Part shown: positions 7,147 to 14,792 of the stretch, in pieces | Layout: each line of letters starts with the position of its first letter | Position numbering within the stretch: the first letter of the stretch is position 1 | Assembly (NCBI GenBank): GCA_042408665.1 | Contig: JBHOQW010000272.1 | Span: forward strand, 1-29,075 | Source: CAUJGQ01 sp042408665 | GTDB lineage: Bacteria; Chloroflexota; Dehalococcoidia; CAUJGQ01 | Direction of reading: 5' to 3' | Length of the DNA stretch: 29,075 nt | Program-made: the position numbers and the translations under genes | The notes under the pieces: model-generated | The model's input: the letters and a program-made list of their open reading frames with translations, nothing else | Database searches by the model: none | What the model was told of the DNA's origin: nothing

Positions 7147-8454
7147 ATGACCGCCCATCTCGGCAGCGACCTGCCCCCGTTGAATGCCCCGCAGTCCCCT
7201 CCCCCTGCGGCGCCGCAGCCGGGTGCGGCCGGCGTGCGCTGGGCCATGATCGGGCTGCTCGTGTTCCTGATCGTCGGGTTGTCCTTCGGTCTGGGCTTCA
7301 CCACCCGCTATCTGCTGGACCGGGGCGATAACCGCGCCGCACCGGTGGAGGCGGTGCGGCCGGACGGCGCGCCCGACTTTCGCGTGCTGGACGACATCTT
7401 CCGCGCCCTGAAGGACTACTATATCGACCCAGACAGCCTGGACGCGCAGGTGCTGCGCACGGGCGCCATCAACGGGCTGCTCAACGCCGTCGGCGACCCG
7501 CACCAGGTCTACCTCACCAAAGAGCAGGCGGAGCTGGATGATACCGAGCTGCGCGGCCAGTACGAGGGCATCGGCGCCTCGGTGGACCAGCGCGGCGGCG
7601 AGATCGTGATCGTACGCCCGTTCGAGGATTCCCCGGCCCAGAAGGCCGGCATCCGTCCCGGCGACGTCATCCTCGAGATCGACGGTCAGTCCACCAAAGG
7701 GATGACCGACCGCGACGCGGTGCGCAAGATTCGGGGCAAGCCGGGCACCCAGGTCACGCTCAAGGTGCGCCACACGGACGGCAAGGTGGAGGAGATCACG
7801 ATCACGCGCGACGCGATCAAGACGCCCAGCGTGCGTGTGGACAAGCCGCAGGACGCCAACGGCAACGTGGTGGAGGACATCGGCTACATCCGCATTGAGC
7901 AGTTCACGGCCCGCACACCGGACGAGCTGCGCTCCTACCTGCAATCGATCCGTGATAAGGGCTACAAGGGGCTGATCATCGACCTGCGTAACAACCCCGG
8001 CGGCTTGCTGAGCAGTGTGATGCAGGTGGCCGAGCAGTTCATGCGCAACCAAACGGTGCTGATCGAGCAGAAGCGCGGCGGCGCCGAGCAGCGCTTCGAC
8101 ACCGGCCGCAGCGGCCTGGCCACGGACCCCAGCCTCAAGCTGGCGGTGCTGGTCAACCACAACAGCGCCAGCGCCTCCGAGATCCTGGCCGGTGCCATCC
8201 GCGACAACAAGCGCGGCGTGGTGGTGGGTGAGACTACCCTGGGCAAGGGCACCGTCAACCAGTTCATTGACCTGTCGGACGGCGGCAAGCTGTACGTGAC
8301 GGTCGGGCGCTGGCTGACGCCCAAGCGCGATCTGATCGAGGGCAAGGGGGTAAAACCCGACGTCGAGGTGCGCGTCGGCGATAACGAGGATCCGCTCAGC
8401 TACTACAACTCCGTCATGTTCCGGGCCGTCGATCTGATCCGCTCGGGCAGCTGA
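7147..8454 (+). CDS. ctpA: C-terminal processing protease, S41 family
   Basis: Membrane-anchored serine protease (435 residues) that cleaves proteins near their C terminus outside the cytoplasm. A Pro/Ala-rich cytoplasmic start is followed by one membrane helix (about 31-52), an N-terminal helical region, a PDZ domain (about 130-210; GIGASVDQRGGEIVIVRPFEDSPAQKAGIRPGD) and the S41 catalytic domain. The catalytic Ser is probably S342 in NHNSASASEIL and the general base Lys is K367 in GETTLGKGTVNQ; the 25-residue spacing matches the family. smpB starts 32 bases downstream on the same strand, so the two are probably one transcript. Confidence 0.95.
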   Translation: MTAHLGSDLPPLNAPQSPPPAAPQPGAAGVRWAMIGLLVFLIVGLSFGLGFTTRYLLDRGDNRAAPVEAVRPDGAPDFRVLDDIFRALKDYYIDPDSLDAQVLRTGAINGLLNAVGDPHQVYLTKEQAELDDTELRGQYEGIGASVDQRGGEIVIVRPFEDSPAQKAGIRPGDVILEIDGQSTKGMTDRDAVRKIRGKPGTQVTLKVRHTDGKVEEITITRDAIKTPSVRVDKPQDANGNVVEDIGYIRIEQFTARTPDELRSYLQSIRDKGYKGLIIDLRNNPGGLLSSVMQVAEQFMRNQTVLIEQKRGGAEQRFDTGRSGLATDPSLKLAVLVNHNSASASEILAGAIRDNKRGVVVGETTLGKGTVNQFIDLSDGGKLYVTVGRWLTPKRDLIEGKGVKPDVEVRVGDNEDPLSYYNSVMFRAVDLIRSGS

Positions 8455-8486
8455 TCGCCGCCCGGCGGGAGCATGGAGGAACGGGC

Positions 8487-8963
8487 GTGCCGCAGAGCGC
8501 CGCCAAACCGGAGACGGATCGCACCATCGCCGTCAACCGCAAGGCCACGCACGATTACGACCTGTTCGATCGCTACGAGGCGGGCATCGTCCTCACCGGC
8601 ACGGAGATCAAATCGGTGCGCGCCGGGCGGGTGAACCTGCGCGATGCCTATGTGCGCGTGGAGGGGGGTGAAGCCTGGCTGCTCAACTGCCACATCGCCC
8701 CCTACCAGCCCGGCAGCTACCTCAATCACGAGCCTACCCGGCCGCGCAAGCTGCTCCTGCACAAGGATGAGATCCTGCGCCTCGCCCAGGCCACGGAGAA
8801 GAAGGGGTTCACCATCGTGCCGCTGCGCCTCTACCTGAAGCGCGGGTTGGTCAAGGTGGAGTTGGCCGTGGCGCGCGGACGCAAGAAGTACGACAAACGG
8901 GCGGCCATCGCCGACCGCGAGGCACGCCTGCAGATGGAACGCGCCCTGCGCCGCTCGGCGTGA
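8487..8963 (+). CDS. smpB: SsrA-binding protein SmpB
   Basis: Small OB-fold RNA-binding protein (158 residues) that delivers tmRNA to stalled ribosomes. The N-terminal IAVNRKATHDYDLFDRYEAGIVLTGTEIKSVRAGRVNLRDAYVRVEGGEAWLLNCHIAPY is the classical SmpB core, and the C-terminal GRKKYDKRAAIADREA helix is also conserved. It starts with GTG at 8487, with GGAGGA eight bases upstream. It sits behind ctpA. The tmRNA gene itself, often next to smpB, is not in the short gap that follows. Confidence 0.97.
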   Translation: MPQSAAKPETDRTIAVNRKATHDYDLFDRYEAGIVLTGTEIKSVRAGRVNLRDAYVRVEGGEAWLLNCHIAPYQPGSYLNHEPTRPRKLLLHKDEILRLAQATEKKGFTIVPLRLYLKRGLVKVELAVARGRKKYDKRAAIADREARLQMERALRRSA

Positions 8964-8971
8964 CCGGCGTC

Positions 8972-8997
8972 GACCGCGCCCCACGCGCCGCGCGGTC
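8972..8997. terminator. Hairpin between convergent smpB and L25 genes
   Basis: GACCGCGC (8972-8979) pairs perfectly with GCGCGGTC (8990-8997) around a 10-base loop, nine bases after the smpB stop. There is no T run, so it is only a probable terminator. I see nothing else in 8998-9177. Confidence 0.45.
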
Positions 8998-9177
8998 CTG
9001 AGCCCCTCTTCTCGCTCTCGCGTTGCGGGGGGCGGTGGGACCGCCGCCAGCCCAGCACGCGCCGAACGCGAATCCCTTTCCTACGGCGCACCGTGCGCGC
9101 GGCAAACGCGCCCCGCTCTGGCGAGAACCGCGGCACCACCGAGGGCCGGCGGAGCCGGGCGGAGGCAGGGAAGCGGC

Positions 9178-9831
9178 CTATTCCTCCTCTTCCTCCGCCT
9201 CACGCTCCTCGCGCACCACCGGCACCTCTTCGGGCGCCGGCACTGCCTCCTCCTCCGCTTCCTCCGCCGTCACACCGTGGACCGTGACACTGAACAGCAC
9301 CACATCCGGGTCGGTGAGAATGGTCACGCCGGGCGGCGGCGTGAGGTCCCGCACGTGGATGGAGGCCTCGGGGCTGGTGAGCGCGCTCATATCCACCGCG
9401 ATGTGCTGGGGGATGTCGCGCGGCAGGCACTCCACCTCGACGGCCGATAGGTTCTCCACAACCACGCCTTCGACGGTGTCCAGCACCGGCGCGTGGCCCA
9501 CGGCCACCAAGGGCACGACCACGCGGATCGGCTCCTCCATCGACACCTGCAGGAAATCGACGTGCAGGAGCTGGTCGGTGGTGGGCTTGCGCTGCACCTC
9601 ACGCACCAACACGGCACGCGGCTCTGGCTCCCCCTCCACGTGCAGGTTGACGAGCGCCGTGCGGCCGGCGCGGCGCACCAACCGCTCCAGTTCCTGGGTG
9701 TTAAGCTCGATTGCCGTCGACGGCACGCGGTGCCCGTAAATGTTCGCGGGGGTAACGCCGGCCCGGCGCAGACGGGCGACCTTCTTGCCCCGCACGCTCC
9801 GCGGCCGGGCGGTGATGCTCAGTTCGGCCAT
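9178..9831 (-). CDS. rplY: Ribosomal protein L25, general stress protein CTC type
   Basis: Large-subunit protein that binds 5S rRNA. The 217 residues include the N-terminal L25 domain (about 1-93; LSITARPRSVRGKKVARLRRAGVTPANIYGH) and the C-terminal TL5/CTC domain (about 100-190; VDFLQVSMEEPIRVVVPLVAVGHAP, HIAVDMSAL). The protein ends in a strongly acidic tail of Glu residues (about 187-217), as in many CTC-type L25 proteins. The ATG at 9831 has GGGAGGT nine bases upstream. It is convergent with smpB. The usual neighbour pth is not here. Confidence 0.95.
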   Translation of the reverse strand: MAELSITARPRSVRGKKVARLRRAGVTPANIYGHRVPSTAIELNTQELERLVRRAGRTALVNLHVEGEPEPRAVLVREVQRKPTTDQLLHVDFLQVSMEEPIRVVVPLVAVGHAPVLDTVEGVVVENLSAVEVECLPRDIPQHIAVDMSALTSPEASIHVRDLTPPPGVTILTDPDVVLFSVTVHGVTAEEAEEEAVPAPEEVPVVREEREAEEEEE

Positions 9832-9864
9832 CTTCGTGCGACCTCCCAGCGGCGCGCCGCGCGG

Positions 9865-10239
9865 TCAGCCCAGGCGTACCAGGCGCAGCAGCCGCCGCGC
9901 CAGCACGATGCCGGCGCCGACCGCCAGCGCGCTTTTCCAGTCAAAAAGCGTGCGCACCTCGCCGTGGACGCGCGGCGCGAGCAGCAGGAAAGCGCGCACA
10001 TGGTGCGCCTCCAGGTGACGGGCGGCGGCCACCAGCACCTGCGCCTCCTCCACCTCCATGCGCCGGGCGCCGGCGTACCCCACCGCGGCGCCCTCGATCT
10101 CGACCTCATCCCCGCGCACCTGTTGCACGGCGGAGGCCTTGATATCGACCTCGCCACCGGAGACAGACCGGACCGCGCTGGCGCGGACCGACACCTCACC
10201 GGCCACCACCGAGTCCGCCCGATGCACCGTTGTCGGCAT
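9865..10239 (-). CDS. Membrane-anchored solenoid-repeat protein, unknown function
   Basis: A 124-residue protein from the ATG at 10239. About five imperfect repeats of 15-16 residues (roughly 8-85), each with a short alternating valine-rich strand such as GEVSVRASAV, GEVDIKASAV and DEVEIEGAAV, suggest a small beta-solenoid. The end is a basic-flanked hydrophobic helix (about 104-124; SALAVGAGIVLARRLLRLVRL) that should insert in the membrane, leaving the solenoid on one face. I recall similar proteins as conserved hypotheticals in Chloroflexota, but no function is known to me. It lies 33 bases before rplY on the same strand. ATG/GTG codons further upstream extend into GC-rich sequence without repeat character. 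Confidence 0.65.
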   Translation of the reverse strand: MPTTVHRADSVVAGEVSVRASAVRSVSGGEVDIKASAVQQVRGDEVEIEGAAVGYAGARRMEVEEAQVLVAAARHLEAHHVRAFLLLAPRVHGEVRTLFDWKSALAVGAGIVLARRLLRLVRLG

Positions 10240-10397
10240 CACGGCCCGCCTTTCCACGGCAGACACAGCAACGCACCGGCGCCCCGCAGCGCGCCGGCGC
10301 GTGACCCGCTTGACCCTGCACCACGGTAGCAACGGCCGCGGACGCCGTCAAGGCGGTGTACTGGCGCCGCCGCACCGCGTCCCGGTATCCTCGATCC

Positions 10398-11423
10398 GTG
10401 CGCACCAGCGATTTCGACTACGAACTCCCCGAAGAGCTGATCGCCCAGCACCCGGTTGAGCCGCGCGATGCGGCGCGGCTGCTGGTCCTGCACCGCGCCG
10501 ACGGCCGCATCGAACACCGCGTCTTCCGTGAGATCGGCGCCTACCTGCGCCCGGGCGACCTCCTCGTCGTCAACGACACGCGCGTGCTGCGCGCCCGCCT
10601 GCGCGGCCACCTGGCCGACACCGGCGGCGCCGTGGAGGCCCTCCTCCTGCGCGACCTGGGTGGCGGCCACTGGGAGGCTTTGGTGCGGCCGGGCCGGCGC
10701 CTGCGACCGGGCCGGCGGGTGCGGTTTACCGGCGTGGCCGGCGCGGTGGAGGCGAGCGTGGAGGCCGTGCTGGAGGGCGGCAAGCGGGTGCTGCGCTTCC
10801 CGGCAGGGGAAGACCCACAGGCGTATGGCGACACGCCGTTGCCACCTTATATCCACGAGCCGCTGGCCGACGCCGAGCGCTACCAGACCGTGTACGCGCG
10901 CGAGCCCGGCAGCGCGGCGGCGCCCACGGCGGGCCTGCACTTCACCCCGCGGCTCTTAGAGGAACTGCAGGCCGGCGGCGTGGAGCTGGCCACCATCACC
11001 CTGCACATCGGGCCGGGCACCTTCCGGCCGGTGAGCGTTGAGGACCCGCGTCAGCACCCGATGCACGCCGAGTACTACCGCATCAGCACGGCCGCGGCAC
11101 AGGCCATCACCGCCGCCCGCGCCCGCGGCGGCCGCGTGGTGTGTGTCGGCACCACCACCGTGCGCGTGCTGGAGCAGGCGGCGCTGGACGCGGGGGACGG
11201 TCCCCTCACCGCCCGCGAGGGGTGGACGCGCCTCTTCATCCTGCCGGGGCACCAGTTCCGGTTGACCGACGCCCTCATCACCAACTTCCACCTGCCGCGC
11301 TCCACGCTGCTCATGCTGGTCAGCGCCCTGGCCGGCCGCGACCTCATCCTGCGCGCCTACCGCGAGGCTGTGGCGCAACGCTACCGATTCTACTCCTTCG
11401 GCGACGCCATGCTCATCCTGTGA
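10398..11423 (+). CDS. queA: tRNA ribosyltransferase-isomerase QueA
   Basis: Uses S-adenosylmethionine to turn 7-aminomethyl-deazaguanine in tRNA into epoxyqueuosine, the penultimate step of queuosine synthesis. The 341 residues start RTSDFDYELPEELIAQHPVEPRDAARLLVL and include PPYIHEPLADAERYQTVYA, GSAAAPTAGLHFTP, HIGPGTFRPV and ALITNFHLPRSTLLMLVSAL, all conserved in QueA. The start is taken as GTG at 10398 because family homology begins there. No Shine-Dalgarno sequence is visible; TATCCT at 10386-10391 leaves only six bases, so a leaderless transcript is possible. It is convergent with the aminotransferase, with a gap of 10 bases between stops. Confidence 0.95.
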   Translation: MRTSDFDYELPEELIAQHPVEPRDAARLLVLHRADGRIEHRVFREIGAYLRPGDLLVVNDTRVLRARLRGHLADTGGAVEALLLRDLGGGHWEALVRPGRRLRPGRRVRFTGVAGAVEASVEAVLEGGKRVLRFPAGEDPQAYGDTPLPPYIHEPLADAERYQTVYAREPGSAAAPTAGLHFTPRLLEELQAGGVELATITLHIGPGTFRPVSVEDPRQHPMHAEYYRISTAAAQAITAARARGGRVVCVGTTTVRVLEQAALDAGDGPLTAREGWTRLFILPGHQFRLTDALITNFHLPRSTLLMLVSALAGRDLILRAYREAVAQRYRFYSFGDAMLIL

Positions 11424-11433
11424 GGGCGGGCGC

Positions 11434-12558
11434 TCACGCCGTGCTGCCGGGGGGTTGCCGTAGTCGCTCCGCCACCAGCCGGCAACCCTCGGACGGGTCG
11501 AAGTCCAGTGGTGGCAGCCCGATGCGCAGGTGTCTGTCCGAGCCGAAGAAGTGGCCGGGCACCACCTGCACCCCGTCCTGCGCGCGTAACACCGTCGCCG
11601 CCTGCTCCGCGCGCCAACCAGGCGGCAGGCGCAGAAAGGCGATCAGGCCGGCGTTGGGCACCACCAGCGCGGCGGGGTGCCAGTCGGTGGCGGTGAACAC
11701 CGCCCGTGCCCGTGCGGCGGCGGCCGCGGCCCGAGCATCAAGTAGCACGGCCGCTTCCAGGGCGGCCAGTCCCAGCCGTACGGTGCCGGTGGGCGGGATC
11801 ACGCCCAGCAGGTCGAAGAGTTGCTCGCAGCGGCGCACGAGCGGCAGCGCGCCCAGCACCCAGCCCAGGCGCAGCGCGCCCAGCCCCCAGCCCTTGGTGA
11901 GGCTGCCCACTGAGAGCACGCGCTCCGACAGGGCGGCCCAGGCGGGCGCCTGGCCACCCTCACGGAAGGCGGCGAAGATCTCGTCCACCACCAGCAGGGC
12001 GCCACGCCGCTCGATGACCTCGACCACCGCCCGCCGCGTCGCCGGCGCGGCGGCCACACCCGTGGGGTTATGCGGATCGGTAAGCCCCACCAGGCGGGCC
12101 CCCGTGCGGGCCAGCAAGGCGTCGAGCTGCTGCGGGTCGAGCTGCCAGCCCTGCGCCTCGGCGCGCTGCAGGTGCACCGGCCGCCCACCCAGAAACTGCA
12201 CCACCCGCTCCATGGCGCGGTAAGCTGGCTCCTCCAGCAGCACCGGCGCGCCGGGCTGCACCAACGGCCCCAGGGCCAGGAACAGCGCCTCACTGGCGCC
12301 GGCGGTCAGGACGGCCGCCCGACCCGGCGCCTGCAGCAACTGCGTCAGCCGCTCGACGAAGGTCTCGCGCAGCGGCGCCACCGGCCCCGTCCACTCCGCC
12401 AGCGTCAGGGTGGGGAAGGGTATGCGCGTGTCCGGGTCCGGGGCCGGCATGCCGCTGCCGTGCAGGGGGAAGCGGGCGCCGGCGGGCACCGCCTTGGCCC
12501 AGGCCATGTACTCAAACGGGTGCAACGGTCGCGGCGGTGAGGCGAGGTCCTCGGCCAT
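11434..12558 (-). CDS. PLP-dependent aminotransferase, class I/II
   Basis: A 374-residue fold-type I aminotransferase. PLP-binding residues are visible: N164 in DPHNPTG, D192 in VVDEIF, K222 (Schiff base) in SVGSLTKGWGLGALRLGW, and the substrate-carboxylate Arg in RIGLPP near the end. The sequence LTAGASEALFLALGPLV is the phosphate-binding loop region. The amino donor and acceptor cannot be told from the sequence. The start is ATG at 12558; sequence further upstream does not look coding. The gap up to the next gene contains an AT-rich region with an operator-like palindrome that could serve both directions. Confidence 0.87.
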   Translation of the reverse strand: MAEDLASPPRPLHPFEYMAWAKAVPAGARFPLHGSGMPAPDPDTRIPFPTLTLAEWTGPVAPLRETFVERLTQLLQAPGRAAVLTAGASEALFLALGPLVQPGAPVLLEEPAYRAMERVVQFLGGRPVHLQRAEAQGWQLDPQQLDALLARTGARLVGLTDPHNPTGVAAAPATRRAVVEVIERRGALLVVDEIFAAFREGGQAPAWAALSERVLSVGSLTKGWGLGALRLGWVLGALPLVRRCEQLFDLLGVIPPTGTVRLGLAALEAAVLLDARAAAAAARARAVFTATDWHPAALVVPNAGLIAFLRLPPGWRAEQAATVLRAQDGVQVVPGHFFGSDRHLRIGLPPLDFDPSEGCRLVAERLRQPPGSTA

Positions 12559-12633
12559 GGGACGCCAGCCCTGCCCGGTGTGCCGGCACGGTAGCACAGC
12601 CCGCGCCGACGGGCCACAACGGGCCCCAGGCGG

Positions 12634-12662
12634 CTGACAAGCAAATTCTATCGTGTTACGAT
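12634..12662 (+). promoter_or_regulatory. Candidate promoter of the chloride-channel remnant
   Basis: CTGACA (12634-12639), 17-base spacer, TACGAT (12657-12662), in a short AT-rich island within very GC-rich surroundings. It points toward the pseudogene that begins at 12780. Confidence 0.5.
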
Positions 12663-12663
12663 A
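12649..12663. promoter_or_regulatory. Operator-like palindrome TATCGT-GTT-ACGATA
   Basis: A perfect 6-bp inverted repeat with a 3-base centre that overlaps the -10 box of the candidate promoter. It is the form expected for a dimeric repressor. The regulator is unknown and no regulator gene is adjacent. It lies 91 bases from the aminotransferase start and 117 bases from the channel remnant. Confidence 0.5.
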
Positions 12664-12779
12664 TATATGACCCGCGCCCCTCGCGATCCCAGCGCGAACC
12701 GTGCACCGCGCACCACGGCTGGCCCACCCGCTCGTCCGTGCCCAGGCGCAGTGCGCGCACCATTCGCAGGAGCCCGCGC

Positions 12780-13275
12780 ATGGCATGGTTGACCCACGCT
12801 GCCTCCCCTCGCGCCGTGGCCGCGCACACGGCCTCCACCTCCACCCCCACCACCCCGACCGACGCCACCGGCACCCCGCCTCCCCGGCTCGGCGATTTCA
12901 CCACTGACCGGCGCATGATCCTTCTGGCCGGCATGGCCGTGGCCATCGGCGTGCTCGCCGCCTTCGTCGCCAAGGCGCTGCTAGTGCTCATCGCCCTGTT
13001 CACCAACCTGTTCTTCTACCAGCGCTGGGACATCCACCTGGTCTCCCCGACTGGCAACACGCTCGGCCTGCTTGAGGTGCTGGTGCCGGTGGCCGGCGCC
13101 CTGATCATCGGTCTGGGGGTTGATCACCCTGGGCGACCTGCTCAAGGCACGACTACGCAACCTGGAAGAGGAACGACGACGCGAACGGGTACTGCACGTG
13201 CGTCAGTTCATGCCGTTGCGTACCCGTCGGCTGCTGGAGGAGGGGGCGGATGCCCGTGGCGCCGCTGCCGGCTGA
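12780..13275 (+). pseudogene. ClC chloride channel, internal deletion joining N and C termini
   Basis: The first about 111 codons give LGDFTTDRRMILLAGMAVAIGVLAAFVAKALLV... through VPVAGALIIGL, the first membrane helices of a ClC-family anion channel or antiporter. At about 13113-13120 the sequence jumps, one frame over, to LITLGDLLKARLRNLEEERRRERVL and ends at the TGA 13273-13275. This matches the end of a C-terminal CBS domain, as found in long bacterial ClC proteins. Everything between, which in an intact ClC-CBS protein would be roughly 400 or more residues, is missing. The ORF of the N-terminal part continues out of frame into nonsense. It is therefore a deletion scar rather than a working transporter. 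An assembly collapse is the alternative. Confidence 0.8.
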
Positions 13276-13283
13276 GGGCGTGG

Positions 13284-13481
13284 CTACGAGGCGGCCAGCA
13301 TGCGGTAATCCACGAACCCACGGCCACCGCAGCGCGTGCAGAACAGTTGATTGTTGACCACGCGAAACGCCCGCGGCCGCCCGTTCTCGACGAGGGCCAG
13401 GGTGCCGTTGCGCACCTCGACCTCTCCCAGCACGCGGCCGCAGGCCAGACACACGATGTCGCTGCGCTCCCGGGACAGCAT
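13284..13481 (-). CDS. Small zinc-ribbon protein
   Basis: A 65-residue protein with two CxxC pairs, CLAC (about 11-14) and CTRC (about 48-51), forming a probable zinc ribbon. The middle has alternating strands (GEVEVRNGTLALVENGRPRAFRVVNNQLFC). The ATG at 13481 has AGGAGG five bases upstream, which supports translation. I do not recognise the family. It ends nine bases from the end of the chloride-channel remnant (convergent). A role in nucleic acid binding is possible but not shown. Confidence 0.65.
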   Translation of the reverse strand: MLSRERSDIVCLACGRVLGEVEVRNGTLALVENGRPRAFRVVNNQLFCTRCGGRGFVDYRMLAAS

Positions 13482-13623
13482 CCCTGCCTCCTCACGTCCA
13501 TCGCCGGCCCCAGCCGGGCGAAGGGATCTCCCGCACTGTGATTATCGGCAGCACAGGTCACATGCTTATCACCGGTGCGGCCGACGACATCACAAGCGGG
13601 TCACAGACGGAGGCCGGACCCGG

Positions 13624-14550
13624 TTACCCCCGTGCGCGGGCACGGGCCAGGTGCGTGACCTGGTGACCGTACCGCTCCAACACCAGGCGCACGAAGTTCT
13701 CCACGGCCGGCGGGTCCGCGGCCCCCCGCCGGCGCACCAGGCAGGTGCTGCGGTTGATCTCGGGCAGGCCGGTGACGTGAATGCGCACCAGCCGTCCCGC
13801 GGCGATCTCCTCCTGCACCGCCTCGTACGGCACCACGGCCACGCCGTACCCCGCCAGCGCGGCGGCGCGCACCGCCTCGTGGCTGTCGAACTCCATGGCA
13901 ATGCGCGGGTAGGCCCCTGCCTGCTCCAGCCAGGCCTCCACCAGCGTGCGGAAGCGCGAGGGCGACTGGTACAGGATCATGTCCACCTCGGCCAGGGCCT
14001 CCAGGGGCAACGGCTCGGGCAGGGTGCGCGCCAGCTCCGGCGCCGCTACCAGCACCACCGGGTCGTCGAACAGGGGGATGCACTCCAGGCGCGGGTGGGC
14101 GATAGGGGCGGAGAGCAGGCCCACGTCGGCGTTGCCGTCCAGCAGCCGGTCCAGCACGCCGTCCGTGCGACCGGACCACACCCGGATGCGCACCAACGGG
14201 TAGCGGCGGCGGAACTCATCGAGGATGCCGGGCAGCGTGAACAGCCCCACCGTCGTCACCGCCGCCACCGAGACCTGCCCGCGCTCCGGGTGGGAGAGGG
14301 AGAGCACGTCCACGCGCGCCCGCTCCACCAGCGAGCCGATGCGGCGGGCGTAGCTGTACACCACCTGTCCCGCCGGCGTGACCGCGATCTTGCGCCCCGC
14401 CCGCTCCACAAGGGGCGTACCGAACTCCCGCTCCAGCGCCGCCACCTGGCGGGTGACCGCCGGCTGGCTGAGGTTCAATAGCTCCCCGGCGCGCGTGAAG
14501 CTCCCCAGCTCCACCACCCGCGCGAACGTGATCAACTGCTGCAGCAACAC
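13624..14550 (-). CDS. LysR-family transcriptional regulator
   Basis: A 308-residue regulator with an N-terminal winged helix-turn-helix (about 3-62; LITFARVVELGSFTRAGELLNLSQPAVTRQVAALEREFGTPLVER) and a periplasmic-binding-protein-like effector domain (about 85-300). The start is GTG at 14550 because GGAGGT lies six bases upstream; ATG codons further up are less well placed. It is divergent from korA-korB with a 242-base gap, the usual arrangement for a LysR protein that controls its neighbour. The gap contains a T-N11-A box and a TATAAT element. The effector is unknown; a 2-oxoacid or related intermediate would fit the neighbours. Confidence 0.9.
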   Translation of the reverse strand: MLLQQLITFARVVELGSFTRAGELLNLSQPAVTRQVAALEREFGTPLVERAGRKIAVTPAGQVVYSYARRIGSLVERARVDVLSLSHPERGQVSVAAVTTVGLFTLPGILDEFRRRYPLVRIRVWSGRTDGVLDRLLDGNADVGLLSAPIAHPRLECIPLFDDPVVLVAAPELARTLPEPLPLEALAEVDMILYQSPSRFRTLVEAWLEQAGAYPRIAMEFDSHEAVRAAALAGYGVAVVPYEAVQEEIAAGRLVRIHVTGLPEINRSTCLVRRRGAADPPAVENFVRLVLERYGHQVTHLARARARG

Positions 14551-14562
14551 AGCCTTACCTCC

Positions 14563-14577
14563 ATGCATATGGCGCAT
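14563..14577. promoter_or_regulatory. LysR-type T-N11-A box
   Basis: ATGC-N7-GCAT is an inverted repeat with the T-N11-A form of LysR-family binding sites. It is 13 bases upstream of the regulator start, inside its own leader, which would suit autorepression. Another ATGCAT lies nearby at 14594-14599. Confidence 0.5.
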
Positions 14578-14603
14578 GATTTTCATAGCAACAATGCATT
14601 TGA

Positions 14604-14631
14604 ATTATATCGCAGGCCGGTGTACGGTGAA
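14604..14631 (-). promoter_or_regulatory. Candidate lysR-type gene promoter
   Basis: Minus strand TTCACC (14631-14626), 16-base spacer, and a perfect TATAAT (14609-14604), in an AT-rich island. Transcription would start shortly before the T-N11-A box. Confidence 0.55.
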
Positions 14632-14792
14632 TGCGGACCCGCGGCGGGCGCCTGGGCCGGGTGTGCCGTGCGGAATAGGGGTGCGGCAGCTCCCGGGGGT
14701 GAGCGGGGGTTCACGTGTGCCGGGCGCCGCTCGAGACATGAGACGGCAACACCCCCGGCGTGCCGGGGCACGGAGCGGAGGAGGCGAGCGCC

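Noticed and set aside
8964..9177. tmRNA gene next to smpB
   Set aside because: The gap is only 214 bases and shows neither a tRNA-like end nor a tag-like reading frame.
12537..12779. Upstream extension of the channel remnant frame to 12537
   Set aside because: The frame crosses the promoter and the start of the divergent aminotransferase; homology begins only after 12780.
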